DNA from: Halobacteriales archaeon QS_1_68_17
GTDB taxonomy: Archaea > Halobacteriota > Halobacteria > Halobacteriales > Haloarculaceae
DNA length: 64,000 nucleotides
Reading direction: 5' to 3'
NCBI GenBank assembly: GCA_003021105.1
Contig: PXRG01000017.1
Location: forward strand, 1-64,000
The notes under the pieces: model-generated
Databases searched by the model: none
Told to the model about the DNA's origin: nothing
The model's input: only the letters and a program-made list of their open reading frames with translations
In this document: piece by piece, positions 43,574 to 51,030 of the stretch
How the letters are laid out: every line of letters begins with the position of its first letter
How positions within the stretch are numbered: position 1 is the first letter of the stretch
Position numbers and translations under genes: made by a program

Positions 43574-43729
43574 ATGAGTCACGAACAGCCCTCCAGGGAC
43601 GGTGAATCGGGTGGGATCCACTTCGTCGCGGACCTCGAAGAGCGGAAGGCCGGGTCCCACCCCTGCGTGCCCGGCGTGGAGTGTACGACGGCCAACCACT
43701 TCGAGGAATCCGACTACGACGGCTGGTGA
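43574..43729 (+). CDS. Graspetide-like precursor peptide B with TTxxxxEE core
   Basis: This 51-residue peptide has the leader block GGIHFVADLEERK (13-25), then GSHPCVPGVEC and TTANHFEESDYDGW. The TTxxxxEE at residues 38-45 is the core motif of plesiocin-type graspetides, where Thr and Glu side chains are joined as esters by an ATP-grasp ligase. CX5C at 31-37 precedes it, and a C-terminal Trp is shared with peptide C. It has a separate promoter. The precursor assignment is inference from motif, leader and neighbour. Confidence 0.78.
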   Translation: MSHEQPSRDGESGGIHFVADLEERKAGSHPCVPGVECTTANHFEESDYDGW

Positions 43730-43867
43730 CCGCACGCTGGTCCGGTTCCCGGCTGGCGGCGACGCCGCCAGCATCGCCCCGCTAACCGGTTACATTTTTC
43801 GCTGTGTACGTTATGTTTACAAGAGCAATAGTTTTATTTATAATTACCATCTAAGTTGAACTGCACC

Positions 43868-44050
43868 ATGACACGAGATTCACAGGGTGGGGACGAATCG
43901 AGCGAGGTCCACTTCGTCGCCGACCTCGACGAACGGAAGAACGCACAGGACGCGATCACGCAGGCGTGCTACGAGACCGGGTGTGGGGGTCCGCCCGAGC
44001 CGCCGATCACGACGTTCGCAATCGGCGAAGAGAGTCCCGGCGACTGGTAA
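43868..44050 (+). CDS. Graspetide-like precursor peptide C with TTxxxxEE core
   Basis: This 60-residue peptide has a leader almost identical to peptide A (SSEVHFVADLDERKN), then TQACYETGC (CX4C), a Pro-rich link and TTFAIGEESPGDW. TT48-49, four residues, E54-E55 gives TTxxxxEE, as in peptide B, with shared EES and terminal Trp. ATG 43868 is chosen over 43856 because it matches peptide A and the conserved promoter. A family A miniature element is inserted exactly at its TAA stop. The reading frame is complete. Confidence 0.78.
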   Translation: MTRDSQGGDESSEVHFVADLDERKNAQDAITQACYETGCGGPPEPPITTFAIGEESPGDW

Positions 44051-45053
44051 TACTGGTGGCTGTAAGTACGTGAAAACTCGAATTGAGAATCCAGGCGGAA
44101 AGGGTCTGTATCCGCAGATAGCAGAGACTGTTGAGTAAAAGAATTACAAGGTGGCCGGCAACGTCGGTCCCGGCGTGTGCGTCGAAGCCGGCGAACATCG
44201 GCGACGGGTTCGCTTCGAGCACCGCGAAGTCGTCGCCGTCGACGAGGAAGTCGACAGCGGTGAACGCGAGGTCGAAACAGCCGGCCGCACGGACCGCCGT
44301 CTCCGCGATGTCGGGGCCGATCTCGTACCGTTCGAGTCCTTCTTCGGAGCCACGGTAGTCGAGGTCGTCCGACAGGATGCGGGCCGCGGCGACGGCCTCG
44401 CCGCCGATGACGAACACCCGGACGTCGTCCCCGTCGACCCGTTCCTGGAACTGGACGGGCGCGTTCGCAAGGCGGCCGAGCCGGTCGTCGGTGAGGTCCT
44501 CCTGGCCGACCGGGCGGGCCTGGCCGCCGCCGCCGACGGGCTTGTAGATGGCGTCGTCGATCCGGTCGACGAACGCCCGGACCCGCTCTGGATCGTTGGC
44601 GGCGAGCGTCTCGGGGACGGGAACGCCGGCCTCGGCCAGCTGCGACAGCTGGTACGGCTTGTTGGCGTGGATGCCGGACGAGTCCGGGGGGTTGACCACC
44701 CGGACGCCGGCCTCCTCGAGGTACATGAGCACCGACCGCAACAGGCCCCGGTACTCGCGGTACTGATTGAGCACGGCGATGGGTCGCTCGTCGAACTCGT
44801 CGTCCTCCCGGTCGACCACGCGGGGGTCGAACCCCATGCGCCGGAGGTAGACCGCGTCGAGTTCGTCCGGATCGACGACGTCCTCGCCGACGCGAATCCG
44901 CGTCTCCGTCCCGGCCTGTTCCATCCACAGCGGCGTCTCCCCCGGCCAGGCGTCGGCGTCCCAGACCGTCCAGTCCGCCCCCCGGTCGTCGAGTTCACGG
45001 CCGACTGACTGTACCTGTGCATCCCCCGGCGAGCCGAGCAGCGCGATGCGCAA
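44007..45053 (-). CDS. ATP-grasp peptide ligase (graspetide maturase-like), 3' end altered
   Basis: The product has 348 residues, of which the first about 302 are native. The N-terminal domain contains DAVYLRRMGF (67-75), like the RR motif of MvdC/MvdD/PsnB enzymes, then VNPPDSSGIHANKPYQLSQLAEAGVPVPETLAANDPERVRAF, the ATP loop YKPVGGGGQARPV and the metal site AVLEANPSPMF. These enzymes join Thr/Ser/Lys to Glu/Asp side chains. The start is ambiguous: TATA ATTATAAT is at 45091-45098, so leaderless TTG 45053 (LRIALLG) is preferred to ATG 45092. After GHL the frame reads through the miniature element (303-348). Convergent with the peptide genes. Confidence 0.8.
   Translation of the reverse strand: MRIALLGSPGDAQVQSVGRELDDRGADWTVWDADAWPGETPLWMEQAGTETRIRVGEDVVDPDELDAVYLRRMGFDPRVVDREDDEFDERPIAVLNQYREYRGLLRSVLMYLEEAGVRVVNPPDSSGIHANKPYQLSQLAEAGVPVPETLAANDPERVRAFVDRIDDAIYKPVGGGGQARPVGQEDLTDDRLGRLANAPVQFQERVDGDDVRVFVIGGEAVAAARILSDDLDYRGSEEGLERYEIGPDIAETAVRAAGCFDLAFTAVDFLVDGDDFAVLEANPSPMFAGFDAHAGTDVAGHLVILLLNSLCYLRIQTLSAWILNSSFHVLTATSITSRRDSLRRLRTS
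44051..44148. mobile_element. Miniature inverted-repeat element family A, copy 2, right end lost
   Basis: It matches 20899-20996 with only a few differences and starts TACTGGTGGCTGTAA directly after TAA (44048-44050, stop of peptide C). The right inverted repeat is cut after TTACA (44144-44148); the next bases belong to the ATP-grasp gene on the other strand. The missing last 10 bases show a deletion joining element and ligase gene. Confidence 0.82.
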
Positions 45054-45090
45054 GTGTGACCCCCTCGGGGAACCTGTTACTTCGCGGGGC

Positions 45091-45098
45091 ATTATAAT
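45091..45098 (-). promoter_or_regulatory. TATA box of the ATP-grasp ligase gene
   Basis: ATTATAAT on the minus strand would place transcription start near 45067, upstream of TTG 45053 but downstream of ATG 45092. This is the basis for choosing the TTG start. Confidence 0.45.
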
Positions 45099-45189
45099 CT
45101 ACCGGACGGGCTGAAATGATGACGAGCGTGCCGGAAAATAACCGTCGGCGGGGGAAACGCGTTTGGGGGACGGGTTCGATGGGTGGGCT

Positions 45190-47019
45190 ATGTCCGATCT
45201 CGGCGACTTCACCGACTTCGAGGGCGACGACGGCGACGAGGAGGCCGCGGGGAGCGACGCGGCGGAGGACGGCGGCCAAGCGGCCGGGGACCGAGGCGAT
45301 GAGTCGTTCGAGACCGTCGACGTGCGGCCGGTCGGCGAGGACCGCGGGATCGGCGTGCTCTCGGCGTCGGAGGGGCTGGCGCTCAGCGAGGACGAGCGGG
45401 ACACCCTGTTGCAGGCGTACGTGACAGTCGGCAACCGGTCGGACATCCGGATCGGGAAGTACCTGCTCGTCCCGTACCCCGACGGCGAGCGGCTGTTCTG
45501 TCGGATCACGGCCCTCGAATACGCCCAGGAGTTCCGCTCGGACGACGCCACCGAGATCCACGCCCGGCGGGCGATGCGGTCCCGCGAGATCGACGAACAG
45601 GATTTCAAGCTGCTGGCGACGCTCGATCCGGTGGCGGTCCTGTTCACGGAGGGCGGCGAGACGAAACGGCGGATGACCGACCGCGTTCCGAAACCCGAGA
45701 CGGTCGTCCGGCCGGCTACCGACACCGACGAGATCAAGACCGGCCTGAAGATCCCGGACGCGGGCGTGTTCCTGGGCCACCTGGCGGTCGGGGGCGAGAA
45801 GGTCCGGACCGCCGCGGAGCCGCCGACCATCGACTACCGGCTGAAAGACGACTACGCGACCGGCGACCCGCTGGTGTTCCGGCACACGCTGGTCGCCGGG
45901 GGGACCGGCTCCGGGAAGACCCACGCCGCGAAGAACGTCCTCCGGCAGTACCTCGACGCCGACCGGGCCTACCCCGTCGAGGCGGGCAGCGACCGCCGGG
46001 TCAGTCCCGCGGTCGTCCAGTTCGACCCCCAGGACGAGTACGCCCAGATGCACGACGACAACCCCGCGGTGACCGACGACGACCGCCGGCGGTTCGAGCG
46101 CGAGGGGATCGCCCACGGCGGCCACGGGGACACCGTCGCGTTCGTCCCGGCCGTCGAGGGGGCGACCTACGCGGCCGACCACCACCGCGCGGAGCAGGTC
46201 TCCTTTACGATCCCGTTCTCGATGGTCCGGTCGAACAAGTGGCTGGTCGCGGGCGGCCGACTCAACGACAACCAGTACAACGCCCTCTCGTACCTGCTGG
46301 ACCGGTTCTTCCGCGAGCACGGCGACGGGGGCACCTACGCGGAGTTCTTGTCCTCCCTCGACGACCCGGCGATCAGGGAGGAACTCGACGAGACCGGCCG
46401 CGTCCACGAGGCGACCTTCGACGCGGTCAAGCGCCGCGTCTCGGTGGCGGCGTTCCGGCGGGTGTTCGACCGGGACGCCCGCCCGATCACCGAGCAGGTC
46501 CACGAGTTCGTCCGCCCCGGGGGGCTGTCGGTCGTGCCGACATACCACATCACCGACAGCCGCGCGACGGAGGTGGTGGTGCTCGCGGTCGCCAGCCTGC
46601 TGGTCGACGAGAAACTCTCGAACGATCCGGCGTACGACCGGATCAAGGAGACGCCGCTGGTCGTCGGGATGGACGAGGCCCACAACTTCCTGACCGACGC
46701 CGAGAGCGCCCAGGCCCGGCGGGTCATCGGGAAGTTCACTGAGGCCGCAAAACAGGGCCGGAAGGAACGGCTCGGCCTCTTTCTGATCACCCAGGACCCG
46801 CAGGACATCGCCGACCCCGTCTTCAAGCAGATAAACACGACTGTCGTGTTGAACCTGGGCGACGAGGACGCCATCGCGTCCGTGAACATCCCGTCGAGCC
46901 TGGAGGCGAAGGTCCCCTACATGGAGAAAGGCCAGATGGTCGTCTACTCGCCGGACAACTCCGAGCCGGTCGAACTGATCGGCCTCCCGACGTGCCTGAC
47001 GAAACACGGCCGGGAGTAG
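45190..47019 (+). CDS. HerA-like ATPase (FtsK/HerA superfamily)
   Basis: This 609-residue protein has an acidic N-terminal tail (1-45), then a HAS-barrel-like region with IRIGKYLLVPYPDGERLFCRITALEY. Walker A is VAGGTGSGKTHAAKNVL near 236-245, Walker B LVVGMDEAHNFL near 490-500, and FLITQDPQDIADPVFKQINTTVVLNL follows. HerA pumps DNA and partners with NurA in end resection. The nurA gene lies 5 kb upstream and is frameshifted. The peptide cluster sits between them. ATG 45190. Confidence 0.88.
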   Translation: MSDLGDFTDFEGDDGDEEAAGSDAAEDGGQAAGDRGDESFETVDVRPVGEDRGIGVLSASEGLALSEDERDTLLQAYVTVGNRSDIRIGKYLLVPYPDGERLFCRITALEYAQEFRSDDATEIHARRAMRSREIDEQDFKLLATLDPVAVLFTEGGETKRRMTDRVPKPETVVRPATDTDEIKTGLKIPDAGVFLGHLAVGGEKVRTAAEPPTIDYRLKDDYATGDPLVFRHTLVAGGTGSGKTHAAKNVLRQYLDADRAYPVEAGSDRRVSPAVVQFDPQDEYAQMHDDNPAVTDDDRRRFEREGIAHGGHGDTVAFVPAVEGATYAADHHRAEQVSFTIPFSMVRSNKWLVAGGRLNDNQYNALSYLLDRFFREHGDGGTYAEFLSSLDDPAIREELDETGRVHEATFDAVKRRVSVAAFRRVFDRDARPITEQVHEFVRPGGLSVVPTYHITDSRATEVVVLAVASLLVDEKLSNDPAYDRIKETPLVVGMDEAHNFLTDAESAQARRVIGKFTEAAKQGRKERLGLFLITQDPQDIADPVFKQINTTVVLNLGDEDAIASVNIPSSLEAKVPYMEKGQMVVYSPDNSEPVELIGLPTCLTKHGRE

Positions 47020-47073
47020 CTCCCGGGTGGTCCGCCGCGGTAGCTTCAAAACCCGTGGCTGTCAATATCACGC

Positions 47074-47502
47074 ATGAGCAAACGCATCCTGGTTCCGGTC
47101 GACCGGTCGGAGCAGGCGATGCGGGCCGTCGACTTCGCCGTCGAGGAGTTTCCCGCGGCCGAACTGGTCCTCTTCCATGTCATCAACCCGACGGATGCGG
47201 GCTACAGCGCCCAGGCGAGCATCCCGAGCTACTCCGAGGAGTGGTACGAGAACGAAAAGCAAAACGCCCGACGGCTGTTCGAGGAGGTCCGCGAGCGGAC
47301 CGCGGACCGCGGGATCGAGACCGAGACGGCGACGGAGGTCGGGAAGCCGAGCCGCGCCATCGTCGCGTACGCCGACGAGCACGACATCGACCACATCGTG
47401 ATGGGGAGCCACGGCCGCGAGGGCGTCACGCGCATCCTGCTGGGCAGCGTCGCGGAAGCGGTGGTCCGCCATTCCCCGGTGTCGGTGACGGTCGCGCGGT
47501 AA
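47074..47502 (+). CDS. Universal stress protein A family
   Basis: This 142-residue UspA-fold protein has the N-terminal KRILVPVDRSEQAMRAVDFAVEEF and the ATP-binding motif GSHGREGVTRILLGSVAEAVVRHSPVSVTVAR. The G-2x-G-9x-G-S/T pattern predicts nucleotide binding. It is the expected length for one domain. It is followed by a terminator-like repeat region rather than another gene. Confidence 0.93.
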   Translation: MSKRILVPVDRSEQAMRAVDFAVEEFPAAELVLFHVINPTDAGYSAQASIPSYSEEWYENEKQNARRLFEEVRERTADRGIETETATEVGKPSRAIVAYADEHDIDHIVMGSHGREGVTRILLGSVAEAVVRHSPVSVTVAR

Positions 47503-47531
47503 CGGAGCGTGGCCGCCGTGTCTCCGCGAGC

Positions 47532-47579
47532 GTCCGGGACGTTTTTCCCCACGTTGTCCGGGACGTTTTTCCCCACGTT
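47532..47579 (+). repeat. Two tandem 24-bp units in a termination zone
   Basis: A 24-bp unit containing ACGTTTTTCCCCACGTT occurs twice in a row (47532-47555 and 47556-47579). It is followed by a GC-rich motif at about 47,585-47,640 that resembles the one at 10,700-10,740, and together they form the gap after the UspA gene and the KaiC-like gene. T-runs on the plus strand and hairpins suggest bidirectional termination. Confidence 0.6.
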
Positions 47580-47645
47580 GTTACGAGGCGAGGTACGCGA
47601 GCGGAGCGAGCGCACCCGACGCCGTAAAACGTGGTCGAGCCGCGG

Positions 47646-48728
47646 TCAGAAGATGCTCGCCTGTTCGTAGACGGAGATGCCCTGGCCGGTAATCTCGTAG
47701 GGTTTCGTCTCCCGGGAGTGGTTGGCGTTGCGGATCTTCTGGATTTCGACCGCGAGGCGGGTCTCCCGGGTGCCGTCCCGGACGTACTGGAGGACGATCA
47801 CGGCGTCGGTGAGGTACTCGATGATGCCGTGGCGGGAGGCGTAGGGGTTGGACTCGTTGGCCTCGCTGGTGAGCATCGTCGTGACCCCGGCGTCCTTGAG
47901 ACTGCGGGTAAAATCGAACACCTCGGTGCGGCGGCCGGCCTGGTCGTCGTACATCATCTCCAGCAACGACACGGAGTCCAGCACGAGCCGATCGGCCTCG
48001 AACTCCTCGATGAGGGGCGGCAGTTCGCCCCGGATGTTGTCGATGCTGTTGGCCATCTCGACGGGGTCGAGGTCGATCACCGCGAGGCGGTCGGCGTCGG
48101 CGTAGTCGTCGAACGCCCAGCCCCGCTCGTTGGCGGTGTCCATGATGGCGGTGCGGCTCTGTTCGAGCGTGATGAAGACGGCGTCCTCGTCCTGTTCGAG
48201 GCCGTTGTGGAGAAACTGGAGGCCGAACGTCGTCTTCCCGGTCCCGGGGCCGCCGACGGTGACGATCAGCGAGCGCTCGGGGACGCCGCCCTGGATCATG
48301 CGGTCGAGCCCTTCGATCCCGAGGTCGATCCGGGGAATCTCCGACTCGAAGTCCTCGTCGTCGAAGCCGGCGTCGCCGCCGCCCGCCGACCCCATGGCCG
48401 ACGCGAAGTCCTCGTCGAACAGTCCTCCGCCCCCGCCGCCTCCGCCGTCGTCGCCGCCGAAGGGGCCGTCGGCCGCGTCGCCGAAGGGATCCCCGGCGGC
48501 GTCGCCCTCGAACGGTCCCGACTCCGGCGCGTCCGCGTCGGCGAACTCCTCCTCGAAGGAGGCGTCGAACGGCGACTCCCCGTCGCGGTCGGCGTCGTCC
48601 CTGCGGTCCGCGTCGCCCTCGCGGGATCCCGATCTGTCGTCGCTCCCGGAGCCGTCCCCCGCGTCGCGTTCCTCGTCCTCCAGGTCCGAGAGGGCGCTTT
48701 CGAACCAGTCTTCCTCGTCGTCGCTCAT
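47646..48728 (-). CDS. KaiC-like/RAD55-type ATPase
   Basis: This 360-residue protein has an acidic and Gly-rich N-terminal 120 residues ([18 protein letters not shown]), then a single KaiC/RecA-like domain with [37 protein letters not shown] (Walker A near 157-165), [28 protein letters not shown] (Walker B) and [16 protein letters not shown]. Haloarchaeal members are often called HTR-like or KaiC-domain proteins and act in signalling or motility control; the role here is unknown. Confidence 0.87.
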   Translation of the reverse strand: MSDDEEDWFESALSDLEDEERDAGDGSGSDDRSGSREGDADRRDDADRDGESPFDASFEEEFADADAPESGPFEGDAAGDPFGDAADGPFGGDDGGGGGGGGLFDEDFASAMGSAGGGDAGFDDEDFESEIPRIDLGIEGLDRMIQGGVPERSLIVTVGGPGTGKTTFGLQFLHNGLEQDEDAVFITLEQSRTAIMDTANERGWAFDDYADADRLAVIDLDPVEMANSIDNIRGELPPLIEEFEADRLVLDSVSLLEMMYDDQAGRRTEVFDFTRSLKDAGVTTMLTSEANESNPYASRHGIIEYLTDAVIVLQYVRDGTRETRLAVEIQKIRNANHSRETKPYEITGQGISVYEQASIF

Positions 48729-48882
48729 CTGTCCGTCCCCGGCCAGGGCTGGCCGTATCCGATCCTTGGAGCGCACCAAATTAACAGTATTGCCGGGACG
48801 GTCCTCTGGCGGGACCGGCCGGCCGGGTTCAGCCCGGCGTGTGCGGGGGCCGGGCGGCCGTCGGCACCGGCCCCGCGGGGAC

Positions 48883-48890
48883 TTTATAAC
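48883..48890 (+). promoter_or_regulatory. TATA box of the NAD kinase gene
   Basis: TTTATAAC lies about 27 nt before ATG 48913. Confidence 0.55.
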
Positions 48891-48912
48891 CCGGACGGGC
48901 GAACCCCGACAC

Positions 48913-49758
48913 ATGGAAGTCGGCGTGGTCGGCCAGCAGGACAACCCCAGGGCGGCCGAGCTGGCGGCGGAGATCGCCGAGACGCTGACCGACCTGGACG
49001 CGACCGTCGTGGTCGACGCGGCGACGGCCGCGACGCTCGGGTCGGGAGCGACGCCGTCGGTCCGGTCGGGCCCGGTCGAGGAGATGGACGACCGCGACCT
49101 GGTCGTCAGCATCGGCGGCGACGGGACCTTCCTGTTTGCGGCCCGCGGTGCCGGGACGACGCCGATCATGGGCGTCAACCTCGGCGAGGTGGGGTTTCTG
49201 AACGCGGTGTCGCCGGCGGACGCCCCGGCGGTCGTCGCCAGGGAGGTCGAGCACATCCGCGAGACCGGGCGGGCCCGGACCGTCGAGATGCCGCGGTTGT
49301 GCGCCAGCGGCGACGGGTGGGAGCTCTCCCCGGCGATCAACGAGGTGACGGTGCTGGGTCCACAGCGCGGCCACGGCAACGGCGTCGGCGTCGAGGTCAG
49401 GGTCGACGGGTCGCTGTACGCCAGCGGCCACGCCGACGGCGTCCTGGTGGCGACGCCGACCGGGAGCACCGCCTACAATCTGAGCGAGGGCGGGCCGCTC
49501 GTCCACCCGCGGGTCGACGGACTCGTCGTCACCGAGATGTGCGCCGCCGAGTCGATGCCGCCGCTGGTGGTCGAACTCGACAGCGAGATCGAGGTCGGCG
49601 TGGCCGACGCCGAGGGTGCCGTCGTCGTCGTCAGCGACGGCCGCATCTCCCGGGAGATCGACCCGCCCGCGCGGGTCCAGTTGCGCCGCGCGGGCCACCC
49701 CGTCCGGATCGCGGGACCGCCGCTCGATTTCTTCACCGCGCTCGGAAAACTCGACTAG
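48913..49758 (+). CDS. nadK: NAD kinase
   Basis: This 281-residue NAD(+) kinase-fold protein has the signature [15 protein letters not shown] (GGDG near 69-72), [18 protein letters not shown] and the [25 protein letters not shown] strand. It phosphorylates NAD to NADP. ATG 48913 follows the TATA box. Its end overlaps the end of the opposite-strand membrane protein gene by four bases. Confidence 0.93.
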   Translation: MEVGVVGQQDNPRAAELAAEIAETLTDLDATVVVDAATAATLGSGATPSVRSGPVEEMDDRDLVVSIGGDGTFLFAARGAGTTPIMGVNLGEVGFLNAVSPADAPAVVAREVEHIRETGRARTVEMPRLCASGDGWELSPAINEVTVLGPQRGHGNGVGVEVRVDGSLYASGHADGVLVATPTGSTAYNLSEGGPLVHPRVDGLVVTEMCAAESMPPLVVELDSEIEVGVADAEGAVVVVSDGRISREIDPPARVQLRRAGHPVRIAGPPLDFFTALGKLD

Positions 49759-50015
49759 CGGCGGGCCGTGATGAACAGCATCGGCCCCAACACCAAAAGC
49801 GCGATGCCGATGAACTTGAAGTAGAGGTCCTCGAGGAGGCTCTGTGGCGTCACCAGGAACAGCAGCCCGAAGACAATGACGTGGAGCGACAGAACCTTCC
49901 TGGATCGCAGCGGGAGCGTCGCCAGGGCTCCGAGGACGAACGCCAGCAGGAGCACCTGCCCGATGTTGTACTGGATCAGGAAGTTGTCGATCACCTGCAG
50001 CGGTAACGCGAGCAT
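49755..50015 (-). CDS. Small three-helix membrane protein
   Basis: This 86-residue, very hydrophobic protein has three segments at about 15-35 ([20 protein letters not shown]), 42-60 ([17 protein letters not shown]) and 63-82 ([18 protein letters not shown]). It is unusually poor in acidic residues for this genome. I do not recognise the family; it recalls DUF2304-type or other small membrane proteins. Tail-to-tail with nadK. Confidence 0.6.
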   Translation of the reverse strand: MLALPLQVIDNFLIQYNIGQVLLLAFVLGALATLPLRSRKVLSLHVIVFGLLFLVTPQSLLEDLYFKFIGIALLVLGPMLFITARR

Positions 50016-50136
50016 TCCTGTCCGGGAATCGCCCTGACACAGCCTTTAAGCTTCCGTTCCACCCTGACTCCGCTTCGCGGCCGAACGCGACGGCGGTTCA
50101 CGGCCGAACGCGACGGGTCGAGTCGCGGGGTGCAAA

Positions 50137-50144
50137 CTTATATG
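50137..50144 (+). promoter_or_regulatory. TATA box of the HalX regulator gene
   Basis: CTTATATG lies about 28 nt before ATG 50169. Confidence 0.5.
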
Positions 50145-50168
50145 ACACCCTGACCGCCACTACGTGGT

Positions 50169-50747
50169 ATGGCCGAGGAACCGGAGCGGGCGACCGTCCT
50201 CGTGGTCGACGACGAGGAGGAAGTGGCCGACGTGTACGCCCTCACACTCGAGCAGGCTTACGACACCCGGACGGCCTACGGCGGCGAGGCGGCCATCGAG
50301 GCACTCGACGGGACAGTCGACGTCGTCCTGCTCGACCGCCGGATGCCGGACATCTCCGGCGACGAGATCCTCGAGGAGATCAGAGCCCGCGAACTCGACT
50401 GCCGGGTCATCATGATCACCGCCGTCGATCCCGACTTCGACATCATCGACATGCCGTTCGACGACTACCTCTGCAAACCGGTCGAGGGCGACGACCTGAC
50501 GACGGCCGTCGAGCAGCAACTCGCCGCCCGGACCTACGACGCCCGGCTCTCGGAGTATCTCGAACTCGTGTCGAAACTGGCCCTGCTGGAGTCCGAAAAG
50601 ACGTCACAGGAACTGGAGTCGAGCGAGGAGGTCGCCCGACTGCGCGAGCGGACCCAGACGCTCAAGGCCGAGATGGACGCGGCCCTCGAGGAGTTCGAGG
50701 ACATCGAGCTGGCCTTCCGGGAGATCGGCCGTCGGCCCGGGCGCTGA
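50169..50747 (+). CDS. HalX-domain response regulator
   Basis: This 192-residue protein has a receiver domain with acid pocket DDEEE (14-18), phosphoacceptor D56 (VVLLDRRMPDISG), VIMITAVD and the Lys in YLCKPVEG. The C-terminal HalX domain (about 125-190, YLELVSKLALLESEKTSQELESSEE) is found almost only in haloarchaea. No histidine kinase is adjacent. It probably works with an orphan kinase. Confidence 0.93.
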   Translation: MAEEPERATVLVVDDEEEVADVYALTLEQAYDTRTAYGGEAAIEALDGTVDVVLLDRRMPDISGDEILEEIRARELDCRVIMITAVDPDFDIIDMPFDDYLCKPVEGDDLTTAVEQQLAARTYDARLSEYLELVSKLALLESEKTSQELESSEEVARLRERTQTLKAEMDAALEEFEDIELAFREIGRRPGR

Positions 50748-51030
50748 TCCGCGCGTCGCAGCGAACAACGGCTGGCTAGTTTACGAGCGTTTGAAGTAGA
50801 TATACCACGCTGGCAGCCAACTACGGCGTAGGCAGCACGGCACGGTCAGCCGTCCGGCCGCGCCGTCGCGCCCTCCGAACAATGTCCAGGGGCCAGGTTC
50901 CGGTGTACTCGGTGGTGGTCGCGGCCGGCGTCGACCGCGGGGTTTCGGCGGTCCGGCGGCCGGGGGTGTCGCCCGTCGACAGCGACGGTCCAGTCGTCCG
51001 GAGCGACCGGCGTCCGGTGGTGGTCGCGTC
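50748..51030 (+). other. Intergenic region with possible short leader ORF
   Basis: This 283-bp gap has AGATATACC (about 50806-50814) as a possible TATA box. An ORF of 50 codons (ATG 50882 to TGA 51034) overlaps the GTG start of the transporter gene by four bases (GTGA). The peptide is Val/Arg-rich (VYSVVVAAGVDRGVSAVRRP). It could be a translated leader or chance; no family is recognised. Confidence 0.35.

Noticed and set aside
43541..43774. Minus-strand ORF covering peptide B
   Set aside because: It has no promoter of its own and the composition of a shadow frame. The plus strand has the conserved HFVADL leader.
45053..45092. ATG 45092 as the ligase start
   Set aside because: It falls inside the best TATA box. 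TTG 45053 begins the family-like LRIALLG, so the longer form is less likely, though not excluded.
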